Program-made: the position numbers and the translations under genes
NCBI RefSeq assembly: GCF_017315735.1
Contig: NZ_JAFLRK010000019.1
Coordinates: 1-64,000, forward strand
DNA length: 64,000 bases
Reading direction: 5' to 3'
Origin: Paracoccus shandongensis
Lineage (GTDB): Bacteria; Pseudomonadota; Alphaproteobacteria; Rhodobacterales; Rhodobacteraceae
The notes under the pieces: model-generated
Seen by the model: only the letters and a program-made list of their open reading frames with translations
Databases searched by the model: none
What the model was told of the DNA's origin: nothing
Shown: positions 1 to 11,746 of the stretch, in pieces
Layout: the number at the start of each line of letters is the position of its first letter
Position numbering within the stretch: position 1 is the stretch's first letter

Positions 1-303
1 CTCGGGCAGGGGCGCGGCCTTGGCGGCCGGGGCAGGGGCGGCAGCCCCGGGTTGCGGCGGGCGGGCGCGCTTGCGTTGCTCGGCCTGGGCGCGGCGCAGC
101 GCGCCGGACAGCAGCTCGCCCGCGGAAACCTGGCCATCCTCGCCCACGGGGGCGGCCTGGTCCGCCGCCTGCTGCAGATCCGCGATCAGCTTCAGAAGCG
201 CCGCGTCGTCCAGCGCCTTCAAGGCCGCGCCGCGGCTGTTGCGGGTCAGGGCGCGCTGGTCATCCGTCAGCAGTTCCTGTTCCAGCTTGGTATGGTTGGG
301 CAT
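1..303 (-). CDS. Hypothetical protein, C-terminus beyond window edge
   Basis: An open frame runs from an ATG at 303 down to base 1 without a stop, so only the first 101 residues are visible. It begins MPNHTKLEQELLTDDQ. The first 60 residues look like a soluble helical domain rich in Leu, Ala and Asp, with a TRNSRGAALKALDDAALL stretch. After about residue 85 it becomes a Pro/Ala-rich low-complexity linker, so another domain may follow outside the window. I do not recognise the family. It is transcribed in the same direction as the L,D-transpeptidase upstream of it, but a terminator lies between them, so it probably has its own promoter in 304-377. Confidence 0.6.
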   Translation of the reverse strand, partial: MPNHTKLEQELLTDDQRALTRNSRGAALKALDDAALLKLIADLQQAADQAAPVGEDGQVSAGELLSGALRRAQAEQRKRARPPQPGAAAPAPAAKAAPLPE

Positions 304-377
304 CGCTGTTCCCTCGGCACGCAGCCTGATTTTTGCGGCGGATGTTGAAAGAGATTTTCCGGTTTTGCAAACGGAAA

Positions 378-399
378 GGCCCCGGAATCAACCGGGGCC
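378..399 (-). terminator. Rho-independent terminator of the L,D-transpeptidase gene
   Basis: A perfect 8-bp stem (378-385 with 392-399, GGCCCCGG/CCGGGGCC) with a 6-base loop lies 26 bases past the stop of the minus-strand L,D-transpeptidase. On the minus strand it is followed by a short T run (TTTCC). Confidence 0.6.
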
Positions 400-424
400 A
401 GGGCCTGCCGTCGGGGCCTGTGCC

Positions 425-1285
425 TTACTGCACGGCGCTTTCCACCGGCGAGTAGGTCGTGACCGGCGCCCCGCCGGGGGTCGAGATCGTGGTCACCGCA
501 TAGGGATCGGTCACCAGCGCCGTCGTGGGCGCGGCGGCCATCGCCGTGGGTGCGCCGGCCATGGCGGTCTGCGCCTGGTTGGCGGGCTGGACATAGCCTT
601 CCGGCGTCTCGATCATCGGGCCTTCCAGGCGGATGCTTTCCTCCTGGCTGCGGACATGGACCGTCGTGCCGGTTTTCACCTGGGCGAACAGGTCGATGAC
701 ATCCTGGTTGAACAGCCGGATGCAGCCCGCCGAGGTGGCCTTGCCGATCGACGACGGGTCCATCGTGCCGTGGATGCGGTAATAGGTGTCCTGCCCGCCT
801 TCATAAAGATACAGCGCCCGCGACCCCAGCGGGTTGTGCATCCCGCCCGACAGCCCGCCCGCGAACTGGGCATACAGATCCGGCTGCGTGCGGATCATGT
901 TGTCGGTGGGCCGCCACGACGGCCAGGCCGCCTTGCGCGCGATGGTCGCGGTCCCGGCGTAACCCGTGCCCGCCCGGCCCACGGCCACGCCATAGCGCAT
1001 CGCCTGGCCGCCCGGCTGGACGTGATACAGCACGCGCGCATAGGGATCGACCACGATGGTGCCCGGCGCCTCGGGGCCGTTATAGGGCACCTGCTGGCGC
1101 TGGTTGCGCTCGTTCAGATAGGCGGCACGGACGGCGGGGATCTGGATCGGCTCTCCGTTCGGGCCGGAATCCGTGCGGGCCTGATAGGCTTCGGGCACCG
1201 TGGGATTGGCCAGCGTGATCGGCTGGCTGCTTCCACATGCGGCAAGCCCCAGGGCAACCGCCGTGAACAGGGTAACGAGACGCAT
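425..1285 (-). CDS. L,D-transpeptidase (YkuD domain) lipoprotein
   Basis: A predicted periplasmic peptidoglycan cross-linking or lipoprotein-anchoring enzyme of the ErfK/YbiS/YcfS/YnhG family, 286 aa. A lipoprotein signal peptide ends in the lipobox LAAC with Cys17, so the protein is probably lipid-anchored. The YkuD catalytic signature is present: IHGT with His172, and SAGCIRL with the nucleophile Cys188. A Pro/Ala/Thr-rich tail follows the domain. The ATG at 1285 has AAGGA nine bases upstream, whereas the in-frame ATG at 1291 is only 3 bases from it, so 1285 is preferred. Transcribed alone. A second L,D-transpeptidase lies at 41782-43053, and the two differ in domain build. Confidence 0.9.
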   Translation of the reverse strand: MRLVTLFTAVALGLAACGSSQPITLANPTVPEAYQARTDSGPNGEPIQIPAVRAAYLNERNQRQQVPYNGPEAPGTIVVDPYARVLYHVQPGGQAMRYGVAVGRAGTGYAGTATIARKAAWPSWRPTDNMIRTQPDLYAQFAGGLSGGMHNPLGSRALYLYEGGQDTYYRIHGTMDPSSIGKATSAGCIRLFNQDVIDLFAQVKTGTTVHVRSQEESIRLEGPMIETPEGYVQPANQAQTAMAGAPTAMAAAPTTALVTDPYAVTTISTPGGAPVTTYSPVESAVQ

Positions 1286-1624
1286 CTTCATTCTTCCTTC
1301 ATGGCACCGCCGCGGCACGGGCGGATCCGGTGCCGTCGGCGTGTGAATTTCGTCTTGATCGCCCCTGTGGCAGGCCAAGGGTGATTCGCGCTAGGTTTAT
1401 CAGCCCGTCACATGCACCGGCGTCAAGCCTTGCGGCCCGCACCAGTGGACAGCAATCCCCGCATTGTGGCGAAAGGGCGGCAGTCCGTTCAAGATTGACT
1501 GACGGGGGAACAACTTGTCGTTTGCTTTGGTTTCATCGCCGCCACAAGGCCCCCCGTCCCGACCGCGATTGCACCGTGCCGCCCCGCTGGCTAGGCTGCA
1601 CCCAAAGCCAGAGCGACCGTTCCC
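1286..1624. other. Divergent intergenic region, no gene seen
   Basis: These 339 bases separate the divergent L,D-transpeptidase and MFS genes and must carry both promoters. I see no convincing coding frame, RNA gene or strong hairpin. Confidence 0.5.
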
Positions 1625-3271
1625 GTGACCGACCAGACAGCATCCCGGCCCCCGTCCCCTTCCGCGCTTGCCCCGTTCCGCTATCCCGATTTCCGCCTGC
1701 TGTGGGGGGCGACGCTGGTGTCGAACTTCGGCGGGCTGGTGCAGGCGGTGGGCGCGGCCTGGCTGATGACGCAACTGACCGACAGCGCCACGCTGATCGC
1801 GCTGGTGCAGGCCTCGAACACGCTGCCGATCATGCTGCTGGCGCTGGCGTCCGGCGCGCTGGCCGACATCTTCGACCGCAAGGCGATCCTGATGTTCGCG
1901 CAATGCTTCATGGCGGCCGTGTCGCTGGCGCTGGCCATCGTGGCCTGGCAAGGCTGGCTGACGCCCTGGCTGCTGCTGGTCTTCACCTTCCTGATCGGGG
2001 CGGGGCAGGCGCTCTATAACCCGCCCTGGCAGGCCAGCATGGGCGACCTGGTGCCGCGCGCCGATCTGCCCGCCGCCGTGACGCTGAACTCGGTCGGCTT
2101 CAACCTGATGCGCAGCGTGGGCCCGGCTGCGGGGGGCTTCATCGTGGCGGCCTTCGGGGCGGCGGCGGCCTTTGCCGTCAACGCGGCCAGCTATGTGCCG
2201 CTGCTGGGCGCGCTGCTGCGCTGGCGTCCCAACATCGCCCCCCGCACCGCCCCGCCCGAGGAGTTCCTGCCCGCCGTGGCCGCAGGCCTGCGCTATGTGC
2301 TGCTGTCCCCGAACCTGACGCGGGTGATCGGGCGCGGCGCGCTGTTCGGATTCGCCGCCGTGTCGGTGCTGGCGCTGCTGCCGCTGGTCGCCAAGGCCCA
2401 CCCGGAAGGGGGGTCCATGCTGTTCGGGGGCCTTCTGGGCTGCTATGGCATCGGCGCGATCGCGGGGGCCGCGCTGAACCCGCGCATCCGGGCGCGGTTC
2501 AACAACGAAAACATCGTGCGCATGGCCTTTGCCGGGTTCGCGCTGTCGGCCATCGTGCTGGGCCAGACGCAGGCCATCTGGCTGCACGCGCTGGCGCTGC
2601 TGCCCGCGGGCGCGTCTTGGGTGCTGGCGCTTTCGCTGTTCAACGTCACCGTGCAGCTTTCCACCCCCCGCTGGGTCGTGGCCCGCGCCCTGGCGCTGTA
2701 CCAGACGGCGACCTTCGGCGGCATGGCGGCGGGATCCTGGGTCTGGGGCAGCGTCGCGGGGGCGCATGGCCTGGGCGACGCGCTGACGGCGGCGGGCCTT
2801 GTGCTGCTGGCGGGGGCTGTTGTCGGCTTCTGGTTCAAGGTGCCGGAATTCGGCACCGCCGATCTGGATCCGGCCAACCGCTTCCGCGAACCGGCGCTGC
2901 GGCTGGATCTGCGCGGCCGGTCGGGACCGATCATGGTGATGGTGGATTACCGCATCGCGCAACAGGACACGGCCGAGTTCCTGCGCCTGATGGGCCTGCG
3001 CCGCAACATCCGCCGCCGCGACGGGGCGCGGAACTGGGCGCTGCTGCGCGATCTGGAACATCCCGACCTGTGGTCGGAAAGCTATCACATCGCCACCTGG
3101 GACGAATATGTCCGCCACAACCTGCGCCGCACGAAATCGGACGCGGAAATCACCGTGGCCCTGCGCGCCCTGCACCGGGGCGAGGGCGATCCCCTGGTCC
3201 ACCGCATGATCGAGCGCCACAGCGTCGGCCCCGAGGACGACCTGCCCCTGATCGGCAAGATGGACGTGTAA
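1625..3271 (+). CDS. MFS exporter of the MFS_3 type
   Basis: A 548-aa inner-membrane transporter starting at GTG. The first ~420 residues hold the hydrophobic segments of a 12-helix major facilitator, with the loop 2-3 signature GALADIFDRKA at about residues 79-89. The last ~120 residues are soluble and begin near the RSGPIMVMVDYRI segment; they resemble the ferredoxin-like (monooxygenase/NIPSNAP-like) C-terminal domain found on MFS_3 members related to EntS. The length fits that subfamily. The substrate cannot be told. It ends 9 bases before the HDAC-like gene, so the two are probably co-transcribed. There is no strong Shine-Dalgarno before the GTG, so the start is less certain than the family. 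Confidence 0.85.
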   Translation: MTDQTASRPPSPSALAPFRYPDFRLLWGATLVSNFGGLVQAVGAAWLMTQLTDSATLIALVQASNTLPIMLLALASGALADIFDRKAILMFAQCFMAAVSLALAIVAWQGWLTPWLLLVFTFLIGAGQALYNPPWQASMGDLVPRADLPAAVTLNSVGFNLMRSVGPAAGGFIVAAFGAAAAFAVNAASYVPLLGALLRWRPNIAPRTAPPEEFLPAVAAGLRYVLLSPNLTRVIGRGALFGFAAVSVLALLPLVAKAHPEGGSMLFGGLLGCYGIGAIAGAALNPRIRARFNNENIVRMAFAGFALSAIVLGQTQAIWLHALALLPAGASWVLALSLFNVTVQLSTPRWVVARALALYQTATFGGMAAGSWVWGSVAGAHGLGDALTAAGLVLLAGAVVGFWFKVPEFGTADLDPANRFREPALRLDLRGRSGPIMVMVDYRIAQQDTAEFLRLMGLRRNIRRRDGARNWALLRDLEHPDLWSESYHIATWDEYVRHNLRRTKSDAEITVALRALHRGEGDPLVHRMIERHSVGPEDDLPLIGKMDV

Positions 3272-3280
3272 GGAGAGCGC

Positions 3281-4201
3281 ATGACCACGGCCCTGTTCAC
3301 CCACCCTGACGCGGAACGCCACATCACGCCCCCCGGCCATCCCGAGCAGGTGGCACGTTATGGCGCCGTCATCGACGCGCTGGCCGACCTGGATCTGGAC
3401 CGGCGAGAGGCCCCTCGGGCCGAGGAAGCCGAGATCCTGCGCTGCCATCCCTTGCGCTACCTGGACCGGATACGGGCAGCGGTCCCCGAGGACGGCTGGC
3501 AGATGCTGGATGCCGACACGCATCTGTCGCCCGGCAGCCTGGATGCCGCCTTGCGCGGCGTCGGCGGCGCGGTCGCCGCCGTCGATGCCGTTCTGGCGGG
3601 CGAGGTTGCCAATACCTTTGTCGCCATGCGCCCGCCCGGCCACCATGCGGAACGGGAAAAGCCGATGGGCTTCTGCATCTTCGGCAACGCGGCCATCGCA
3701 GCCATGCGGGCGCTGGACCATCACGGGCTGGACCGCGTGGCGGTGCTGGATTTCGACGTGCATCACGGCAACGGCACGCAGGCGCTGCTGTGGGACGATG
3801 CCCGCGCCTTTTTCGCATCGACCCACCAGATGCCGCTTTATCCCGGCACGGGGGCAGCGTCCGAACGGGGCGCGCACGGGCAGATGGTGAACGTGCCCCT
3901 GCGCCCCGGATCGGATGGCGCGGCGGGGCAGGCCGCCTGGCGCGACATCCTGGCGCAATGTCGTGAGTTCAATCCGCAACTGGTGATCGTCTCGGCGGGC
4001 TTTGACGCCCATGCCGCCGATCCGCTGGCGCAGCTTGAATGGCAGGACGCCGATTTCACCGCCATCACCCGCATGATCTGCGACATGGCGGCGGATCTCT
4101 CGGCCCCCGTGGTATCCTGCCTGGAAGGGGGCTATGATCTGGCGGCTTTGGGCCGGTCCACCCGCGCCCATGTCCAAGTGCTGCTGGAGGCCGGAACATG
4201 A
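3281..4201 (+). CDS. Histone deacetylase family (AcuC/AphA-like) hydrolase
   Basis: A cytoplasmic zinc-dependent amidohydrolase of the arginase/deacetylase fold, 306 aa. The conserved block RPPGHHAE (His121, His122) is followed by GFCIFGNAA and by the metal-binding motif DFDVHHGNGT (Asp157, Asp159, His161). An acetylated small molecule (polyamine) or an acetyl-lysine could be the substrate; the sequence does not decide. An AGGAG ribosome site precedes the ATG. The stop overlaps the xseB start by ATGA, giving translational coupling. This HDAC-like/xseB/ispA/dxs order recurs in Rhodobacteraceae. Confidence 0.9.
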   Translation: MTTALFTHPDAERHITPPGHPEQVARYGAVIDALADLDLDRREAPRAEEAEILRCHPLRYLDRIRAAVPEDGWQMLDADTHLSPGSLDAALRGVGGAVAAVDAVLAGEVANTFVAMRPPGHHAEREKPMGFCIFGNAAIAAMRALDHHGLDRVAVLDFDVHHGNGTQALLWDDARAFFASTHQMPLYPGTGAASERGAHGQMVNVPLRPGSDGAAGQAAWRDILAQCREFNPQLVIVSAGFDAHAADPLAQLEWQDADFTAITRMICDMAADLSAPVVSCLEGGYDLAALGRSTRAHVQVLLEAGT

Positions 4202-4434
4202 ACGACATCGCGACCATGAGCTTCGAGGAAGCCATGAAGGAGCTGGAGGCCACCGTCGGCAAGCTGGAAACCGGCGACGCGTCCCTGGACGAATCGATCC
4301 GCCTTTACGAACGCGGCGCCGCCCTGCGCCAGCATTGCGAGAAACGCCTGCGCGAGGCCGAGGACCGGGTGGAAAAGATCACCCTCGCGGCCAATGGCCA
4401 GCCCACGGGAACGGAACCGGCCGAGGGGCTGTGA
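4198..4434 (+). CDS. xseB: Exodeoxyribonuclease VII small subunit
   Basis: A 78-aa small subunit of exodeoxyribonuclease VII, which together with XseA degrades single-stranded DNA into acid-soluble oligonucleotides. The family core is clear: SFEEAMKELEATVGKLETG, then LDESIRLYERGAALRQHCEKRL. The length is typical. It overlaps the gene on either side (ATGA with the HDAC-like gene, TGATG with ispA), as is common for xseB in isoprenoid operons. Confidence 0.96.
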   Translation: MNDIATMSFEEAMKELEATVGKLETGDASLDESIRLYERGAALRQHCEKRLREAEDRVEKITLAANGQPTGTEPAEGL

Positions 4435-5294
4435 TGCAGTCACGGCTGACGGCGGTGAAGGCCCGGGTCCAGGCCGCGCTTGATGGTGCCATCGGTGCGC
4501 TGCCCCCGGGCGAGTTGCGCGACGCCATGGGTTATGCCTGCGCGGGCGGCAAGCGGATCCGGGCCTTTCTGGTGATGGAATCCGCCCGCCTGCACGGCGT
4601 GCCTGATGCCGCAGCCCTGCCAGTCGCGGCGGCGGTCGAGGCGCTGCACGCCTATTCCCTGGTCCATGACGACCTGCCCGCCATGGACAACGACGACCTG
4701 CGGCGCGGCCTGCCCACCGTCCATGTGAAATGGTCCGAGGCGACCGCCATCCTTGCGGGCGACGCGCTGCAATCGCTGGCCTTCGGGCTGCTGGCGGACC
4801 CTGCCCTTGATGCCGCCGCCACCCGCCGCCTGGTCGCGGCTTTCGCGCAGGCCGTGGGCGGGGCCGGGATGGTCTGGGGGCAGGCGCTGGACATCGCCGC
4901 CGAATCTGCTGCCCAACCGCTGACGCTGGGCCAGATCACCGAACTGCAAGGCGGCAAGACCGGCGCTCTGATCCGCTTTGCCGCCATGGCTGGGCCGCTG
5001 ATCGCGGATGCCGATCCCGCCCCTTTGGCCGCCTATGCCGATGCGGTGGGCCTCGCCTTCCAGATCGCCGACGACATCCTGGACGTGACCGGCAACGAAG
5101 ATGTGACCGGCAAGCGCGTGGGCAAGGACATGGCGGCGGGCAAGGCCACCTTCGTGTCCCTGCTGGGGCTGGAGGGCGCCCGGGCCGAGGCCGCGCGGCT
5201 GGCCGCCGCCGCCGATGCCGCCCTGGAACCCTATGGCGAGGGTGCCGGAAACTTGCGCCATCTGGCGCGTTTCGTTATCGAACGCGACACCTGA
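4434..5294 (+). CDS. ispA: Polyprenyl synthetase (farnesyl/geranyl diphosphate synthase)
   Basis: Condenses isopentenyl diphosphate with allylic diphosphates to make the C15 (possibly C20) precursor of quinones, undecaprenol and carotenoids. It has 286 aa. Both Asp-rich magnesium sites are visible: HDDLPAMDNDD (from Asp79) and FQIADDILD (Asp213, Asp214, Asp217), together with the GGKRIR substrate site near residue 38. The start is the ATG overlapping the xseB stop; a longer frame to 4134 runs over xseB and is not used. It lies directly upstream of dxs, so precursor supply and chain elongation are encoded together. Chain-length specificity is inferred. Confidence 0.94.
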   Translation: MQSRLTAVKARVQAALDGAIGALPPGELRDAMGYACAGGKRIRAFLVMESARLHGVPDAAALPVAAAVEALHAYSLVHDDLPAMDNDDLRRGLPTVHVKWSEATAILAGDALQSLAFGLLADPALDAAATRRLVAAFAQAVGGAGMVWGQALDIAAESAAQPLTLGQITELQGGKTGALIRFAAMAGPLIADADPAPLAAYADAVGLAFQIADDILDVTGNEDVTGKRVGKDMAAGKATFVSLLGLEGARAEAARLAAAADAALEPYGEGAGNLRHLARFVIERDT

Positions 5295-5327
5295 ACGCCC
5301 GCCCGCAATGCCTGAAGGGGCCAGCCG

Positions 5328-7244
5328 ATGACCGACCTGACCAAGACGCCGATCCTCGACCGGGTCAAGCTGCCCTCGGACATGAAGGCGCTGAGCGACC
5401 GGGAACTGCACCAGCTTGCCGACGAACTCAGGTCCGAAACCATCAGCGCGGTCAGCGTCACCGGCGGGCACCTGGGGGCGGGCCTTGGCGTGGTGGAACT
5501 GACCGTGGCGCTGCACGCGGTCTTTGACACCCCGCGCGACAAGATCATCTGGGACGTGGGCCACCAGTGTTACCCGCACAAGATCCTGACCGGCCGGCGC
5601 GACCGCATCCGCACCCTGCGCATGGGCGGCGGGCTGGCGGGGTTCACGAAACGCGCGGAAAGCCCCTATGACCCCTTCGGCGCGGGCCATTCCTCGACCT
5701 CGATTTCGGCGGCGCTTGGCTTTGCGGTGGCCCGCGACCTGGGCGGCGATCCGGGCGACGCCATCGCGGTGATCGGCGACGGCGCCATGAGCGCGGGCAT
5801 GGCCTTCGAGGCGCTGAACAACGCGGGCCACCTGGGCAAGCGGCTGATCGTGATCCTGAACGACAACGAGATGTCCATCGCCCCGCCGGTGGGCGCGCTG
5901 TCGTCCTACCTGACCAGCCTTTACACCCGCCGCCCGTTCCAGGATCTGAAGGCCGCCGCCAAGGGCGCGGTGGGCCTCTTGCCGCCGCCTTTCCAGGAGG
6001 GCGCGCGCCGGGCCAAGGAAATGCTGAAGGGCATGACCATCGGCGGCACATTGTTCGAGGAACTGGGCTTTTCCTATATCGGCCCCGTCGATGGCCACGA
6101 CCTGGACCAGCTTCTGCCCTTGCTGCGCACGGTGAAGGCGCGCGCGACCGGCCCGGTGCTGATCCATGCCGTGACCCGCAAGGGCAAGGGCTATGCGCCC
6201 GCCGAAAACGCCGCCGACCGGGGCCATGCCACGGGCAAGTTCGACATGGTGACGGGCGTGCAGGCCAAGGCCAAGTCGAACGCGCCCAGCTATACGGCGG
6301 TCTTTGCGCAGGCCCTGATCGACGAGGCCGGACGGGATGAGAAGATCGTCGGCATCACCGCCGCCATGCCGGACGGCACGGGGTTGAAGCAGTTCGCCGA
6401 ACGCTTTCCGCGCCGGACCTTTGACGTGGGCATCGCCGAACAGCACGCCGTGACCTTTGCCGCGGGGCTGGCGGCGGGGGGCATGAAGCCCTTCTGCGCG
6501 ATCTATTCGACCTTTTTGCAGCGCGGCTATGACCAGGTGGTCCATGACGTGGCGGTCCAGAACCTGCCCGTCCGCTTTGCCATCGACCGCGCGGGGCTGG
6601 TGGGCCAGGATGGGCCGACCCATGCCGGGGCCTATGACATCGCCTTCCTCGCGAACCTGCCCGGCATGGTGGTGATGGCCGCCGCCGACGAGGCGGAACT
6701 GATGCACATGGTCGCCACCGCCGCCGCCCACGACAGCGGCCCCATCGCCTTCCGCTTCCCGCGCGGCGAGGGCACCGGGGTCGAGATGCCGGAACGTGGT
6801 CAGGTGCTGGAAATCGGCAAGGGCCGCATCGTCCGCGAAGGCAAGGGCGTCGCGATCCTGTCCTTCGGCACCCGCCTGTCCGAGGCGGCGAAGGCCTGCG
6901 AATCGCTGGGGGCGCGCGGCATCACCCCCACCGTGGCCGATGCGCGTTTCGCCAAGCCGCTGGACCGCGACCTGATCCTGCGCCTGGCTGCGACCCATGA
7001 CGCGCTGATCACGCTGGAGGAAGGCGCGGTCGGCGGCTTCGGCAGCCATGTCGCGCAGCTTCTGTCGGACGAAGGCATCTTCGACAGCGGTTTGCGCTTC
7101 CGGTCCATGGTCCTGCCCGACCGCTTCGTCGATCACGACGCGCCTTTCGCCATGTATGACAGCTCGGCGCTCAACGCCGCGCATATCGAGGCGAAGGTGC
7201 TGGAGGTCATGGGGATCGCGCAACTGGCGGGCAAGACCGCCTGA
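5328..7244 (+). CDS. dxs: 1-deoxy-D-xylulose-5-phosphate synthase
   Basis: The thiamine-diphosphate enzyme that joins pyruvate and glyceraldehyde 3-phosphate in the first step of the MEP isoprenoid pathway. It has 638 aa, the usual length. Seen are the [15 protein letters not shown] block near residue 75, the cofactor-binding [18 protein letters not shown] near 147, the transketolase pyrimidine-domain segment [16 protein letters not shown] near 367, and [15 protein letters not shown] near 421. It lies 33 bases after ispA as the last gene of the isoprenoid operon, and a bidirectional terminator separates it from convergent clpB. Confidence 0.97.
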   Translation: MTDLTKTPILDRVKLPSDMKALSDRELHQLADELRSETISAVSVTGGHLGAGLGVVELTVALHAVFDTPRDKIIWDVGHQCYPHKILTGRRDRIRTLRMGGGLAGFTKRAESPYDPFGAGHSSTSISAALGFAVARDLGGDPGDAIAVIGDGAMSAGMAFEALNNAGHLGKRLIVILNDNEMSIAPPVGALSSYLTSLYTRRPFQDLKAAAKGAVGLLPPPFQEGARRAKEMLKGMTIGGTLFEELGFSYIGPVDGHDLDQLLPLLRTVKARATGPVLIHAVTRKGKGYAPAENAADRGHATGKFDMVTGVQAKAKSNAPSYTAVFAQALIDEAGRDEKIVGITAAMPDGTGLKQFAERFPRRTFDVGIAEQHAVTFAAGLAAGGMKPFCAIYSTFLQRGYDQVVHDVAVQNLPVRFAIDRAGLVGQDGPTHAGAYDIAFLANLPGMVVMAAADEAELMHMVATAAAHDSGPIAFRFPRGEGTGVEMPERGQVLEIGKGRIVREGKGVAILSFGTRLSEAAKACESLGARGITPTVADARFAKPLDRDLILRLAATHDALITLEEGAVGGFGSHVAQLLSDEGIFDSGLRFRSMVLPDRFVDHDAPFAMYDSSALNAAHIEAKVLEVMGIAQLAGKTA

Positions 7245-7461
7245 CCGGGATCTGCCGCGAAAACGGGCAGCCTGCTGCGCAATCCCGCAGCGGTGCCGCT
7301 TCTTCTGCATTGCGGCACGGGATTTGCAGGCCGTCGCTGACACCTATCGCGATCAGGCGCAGTATTAACGCATGGGGCGAGTGATCCGGCCCCGATCCTC
7401 GACATCCGCCAGGGACCCGCCCCCTCCTCCCTGCGCAGTCTCTGGCGGTATCGCGGAATGA

Positions 7462-7490
7462 AAAAGGCGCGGGGTCTGCCCGCGCCTTTT
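7462..7490. terminator. Bidirectional terminator between dxs and clpB
   Basis: A perfect 12-bp stem (7462-7473 with 7479-7490) with a 5-base loop, starting with four A and ending with four T, so it works as an intrinsic terminator in both directions. It lies 3 bases past the clpB stop and about 220 bases past dxs. Confidence 0.9.
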
Positions 7491-7493
7491 GTG

Positions 7494-10130
<2,637 letters not shown>

Positions 10131-10206
10131 CGGCAATATACTCCTTCCACTAGCCCCCGTGTCGCAGGCGCCCGTCTGGCACGCCCCGGTCCGGGTCTTC
10201 GACTAT

Positions 10207-10235
10207 CATCTGGGTAGTCTTGCGGCGCTTTCAAG
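10207..10235 (-). promoter_or_regulatory. Putative RpoH (sigma-32) promoter of clpB
   Basis: On the minus strand CTTGAAA (10235-10229), a 14-base spacer and CCCAGATG (10214-10207) match the sigma-32 pattern CTTGAAA-N11-16-CCCCATNT closely. It lies 77 bases upstream of the clpB ATG, and clpB is a classical heat-shock gene. Confidence 0.6.
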
Positions 10236-10286
10236 CGGCTTGGCGATGTGCCATAACGCCGCGATTTCAGGAACAAGGGTGGCAGC

Positions 10287-10970
10287 ATGGATGACCGGCT
10301 GATCGTGGCGCTGGACGTGCCGAACGCCGTGGCGGGGCTGGACCTGGCCGAAAGGCTGGGCGATGCCGTGGGCTTTTACAAGATCGGCCTGGGGATGCTG
10401 ACCGGCGGCGGGCTGGCGCTGGCGCAGGAACTCAAGGACGAACAGGGCAAGCGCGTCTTCCTGGACATGAAGCTGTTCGACATCGGCGCCACGGTGGAAG
10501 CCGCCGTGCGCGGGCTGGCGCGGTTCGACCTGGATTTCCTGACCGTGCATGGCGATCCGCATGTGGTGCGCGCCGCCAAGGAAGGGGCAGGGGGGTCCGG
10601 CCTCAAGATCCTGGGCGTGACGGTCCTGACCTCGCTGGAACGCGCGGATCTGGACGCGGGGCTTATCCGGCCGGGCGACATCCACGACATCACCGTGGAA
10701 CGCGCCGCCCGCGCCTTCGAGGCGGGCGCCGACGGCATCATCTGTTCCCCACGCGAGGCCGCGGCGATCCGCGCCCTGCCGGGATCGCGGCTGATCGTGA
10801 CGCCGGGCGTGCGTCCGTCCGGGGCGGCGCTCGGCGATCAAAAGCGGGTGGAAACGCCCGCCAGCGCCATCGCCGCCGGGGCCGATCACATTGTCGTCGG
10901 GCGTCCCATCTGGCAGGCCGCCGATCCGCGCGCCGCAGCGCAGGCCATCATCGCGGAAATGCGCGGCTGA
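10287..10970 (+). CDS. pyrF: Orotidine 5'-phosphate decarboxylase
   Basis: Converts OMP to UMP, the last step of de novo pyrimidine synthesis, in the cytoplasm. It has 227 aa, the usual size for the bacterial TIM-barrel enzyme. The catalytic DxKxxD signature is FLDMKLFDIGATV near residues 57-69. The phosphate-binding end GADHIVVGRPIWQAADP sits near the C-terminus, preceded by IVTPGVRP. It is divergent from clpB. A 240-aa membrane protein follows 53 bases downstream with its own strong ribosome site. Confidence 0.96.
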   Translation: MDDRLIVALDVPNAVAGLDLAERLGDAVGFYKIGLGMLTGGGLALAQELKDEQGKRVFLDMKLFDIGATVEAAVRGLARFDLDFLTVHGDPHVVRAAKEGAGGSGLKILGVTVLTSLERADLDAGLIRPGDIHDITVERAARAFEAGADGIICSPREAAAIRALPGSRLIVTPGVRPSGAALGDQKRVETPASAIAAGADHIVVGRPIWQAADPRAAAQAIIAEMRG

Positions 10971-11023
10971 TTGACCCGTCCCGCCATCCGCGCCACCTTG
11001 GGCCCGCAAGGGGGGGGCGCGCA

Positions 11024-11746
11024 ATGGCGGACGACCGGGGGATTTCGCAAAAGGCGCATAACGACCTGGTGCTGTCCTTTCTGGCGGTCAGGCGCGCCAT
11101 CGGGGCGCTTGGCTTCTTCCTGCCGCTGGCGCTGCTGGCCTATGGCCTGCTGGACGGCCAGCTTCTGACCAGCATCTCGGCCGCCTACTACACGCCCATG
11201 CGCGAGGTCTTCGTGGGCACCTTGACCGCGCAGGCGGTGTTCCTGTGGAGCTATGAGGGCTTTCGCCCCGATGCGGGCGACCTGGTCACGGACAAGGGCA
11301 CGGCCCGGGTGGCGGCGGTGGCCATCGCGCTGGTGGCGCTGGCCCCGACCAGCCCCGCCGGGAAGGCCGGGGCCGGGGTGGATCCCGCCTGCACCCTGCT
11401 GCAATGCGCCCTGGGGCCGGGCCTGGCCGCGCAGGTGCATCTGGGCGCGGCGGCGGTGTTCTTCGGGGCGCTGGCGGTCTATTGCCTGGTGCTGTTCACG
11501 AAAGGCGCGGTCGACGGGGTGGAAAAGGACGCCTCGAACCGGATCTATCGCCTTTGCGGCTGGACCATCATCGCCAGCATCGCCCTGGTGGGGGTGCTGT
11601 TCGCGACCGGGCTGGAGACCCGGCTTGCGGCGCTGCGCCCGGTCTTCTGGCTGGAAACCGTGGCCACCTTCGCCTTTGCGACAAGCTGGATGGTCAAGGG
11701 CGACGCGCTGCGCCCGCTGGTGCGCGGGGTGGCGGCGCTGCGATGA
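11024..11746 (+). CDS. Uncharacterised integral membrane protein
   Basis: 240 aa with about six hydrophobic segments: residues ~25-43, ~62-78, ~90-105, ~135-160, ~180-200 and ~205-225. The soluble N-terminus (MADDRGISQKAHNDLVLSFLAVRRAIG) is short. A purine-rich G tract (AAGGGGGGG) precedes the ATG. I do not recognise a named family; there is no transporter signature or catalytic motif. Its last 53 bases overlap tail-to-tail with the Nudix gene on the other strand. Confidence 0.75.
   Translation: MADDRGISQKAHNDLVLSFLAVRRAIGALGFFLPLALLAYGLLDGQLLTSISAAYYTPMREVFVGTLTAQAVFLWSYEGFRPDAGDLVTDKGTARVAAVAIALVALAPTSPAGKAGAGVDPACTLLQCALGPGLAAQVHLGAAAVFFGALAVYCLVLFTKGAVDGVEKDASNRIYRLCGWTIIASIALVGVLFATGLETRLAALRPVFWLETVATFAFATSWMVKGDALRPLVRGVAALR

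Noticed and set aside
1400..4177. A 925-codon open frame on the minus strand opposite the MFS and HDAC-like genes
   Set aside because: It has Gly/Arg/Gln/His-rich composition typical of antisense frames in GC-rich DNA and covers two well-recognised genes. Similar long frames opposite ispA-dxs (4440-7343), clpB (7458-10217), pnp (15334-18465) and the aldehyde dehydrogenase (22459-24666) were dropped for the same reason.
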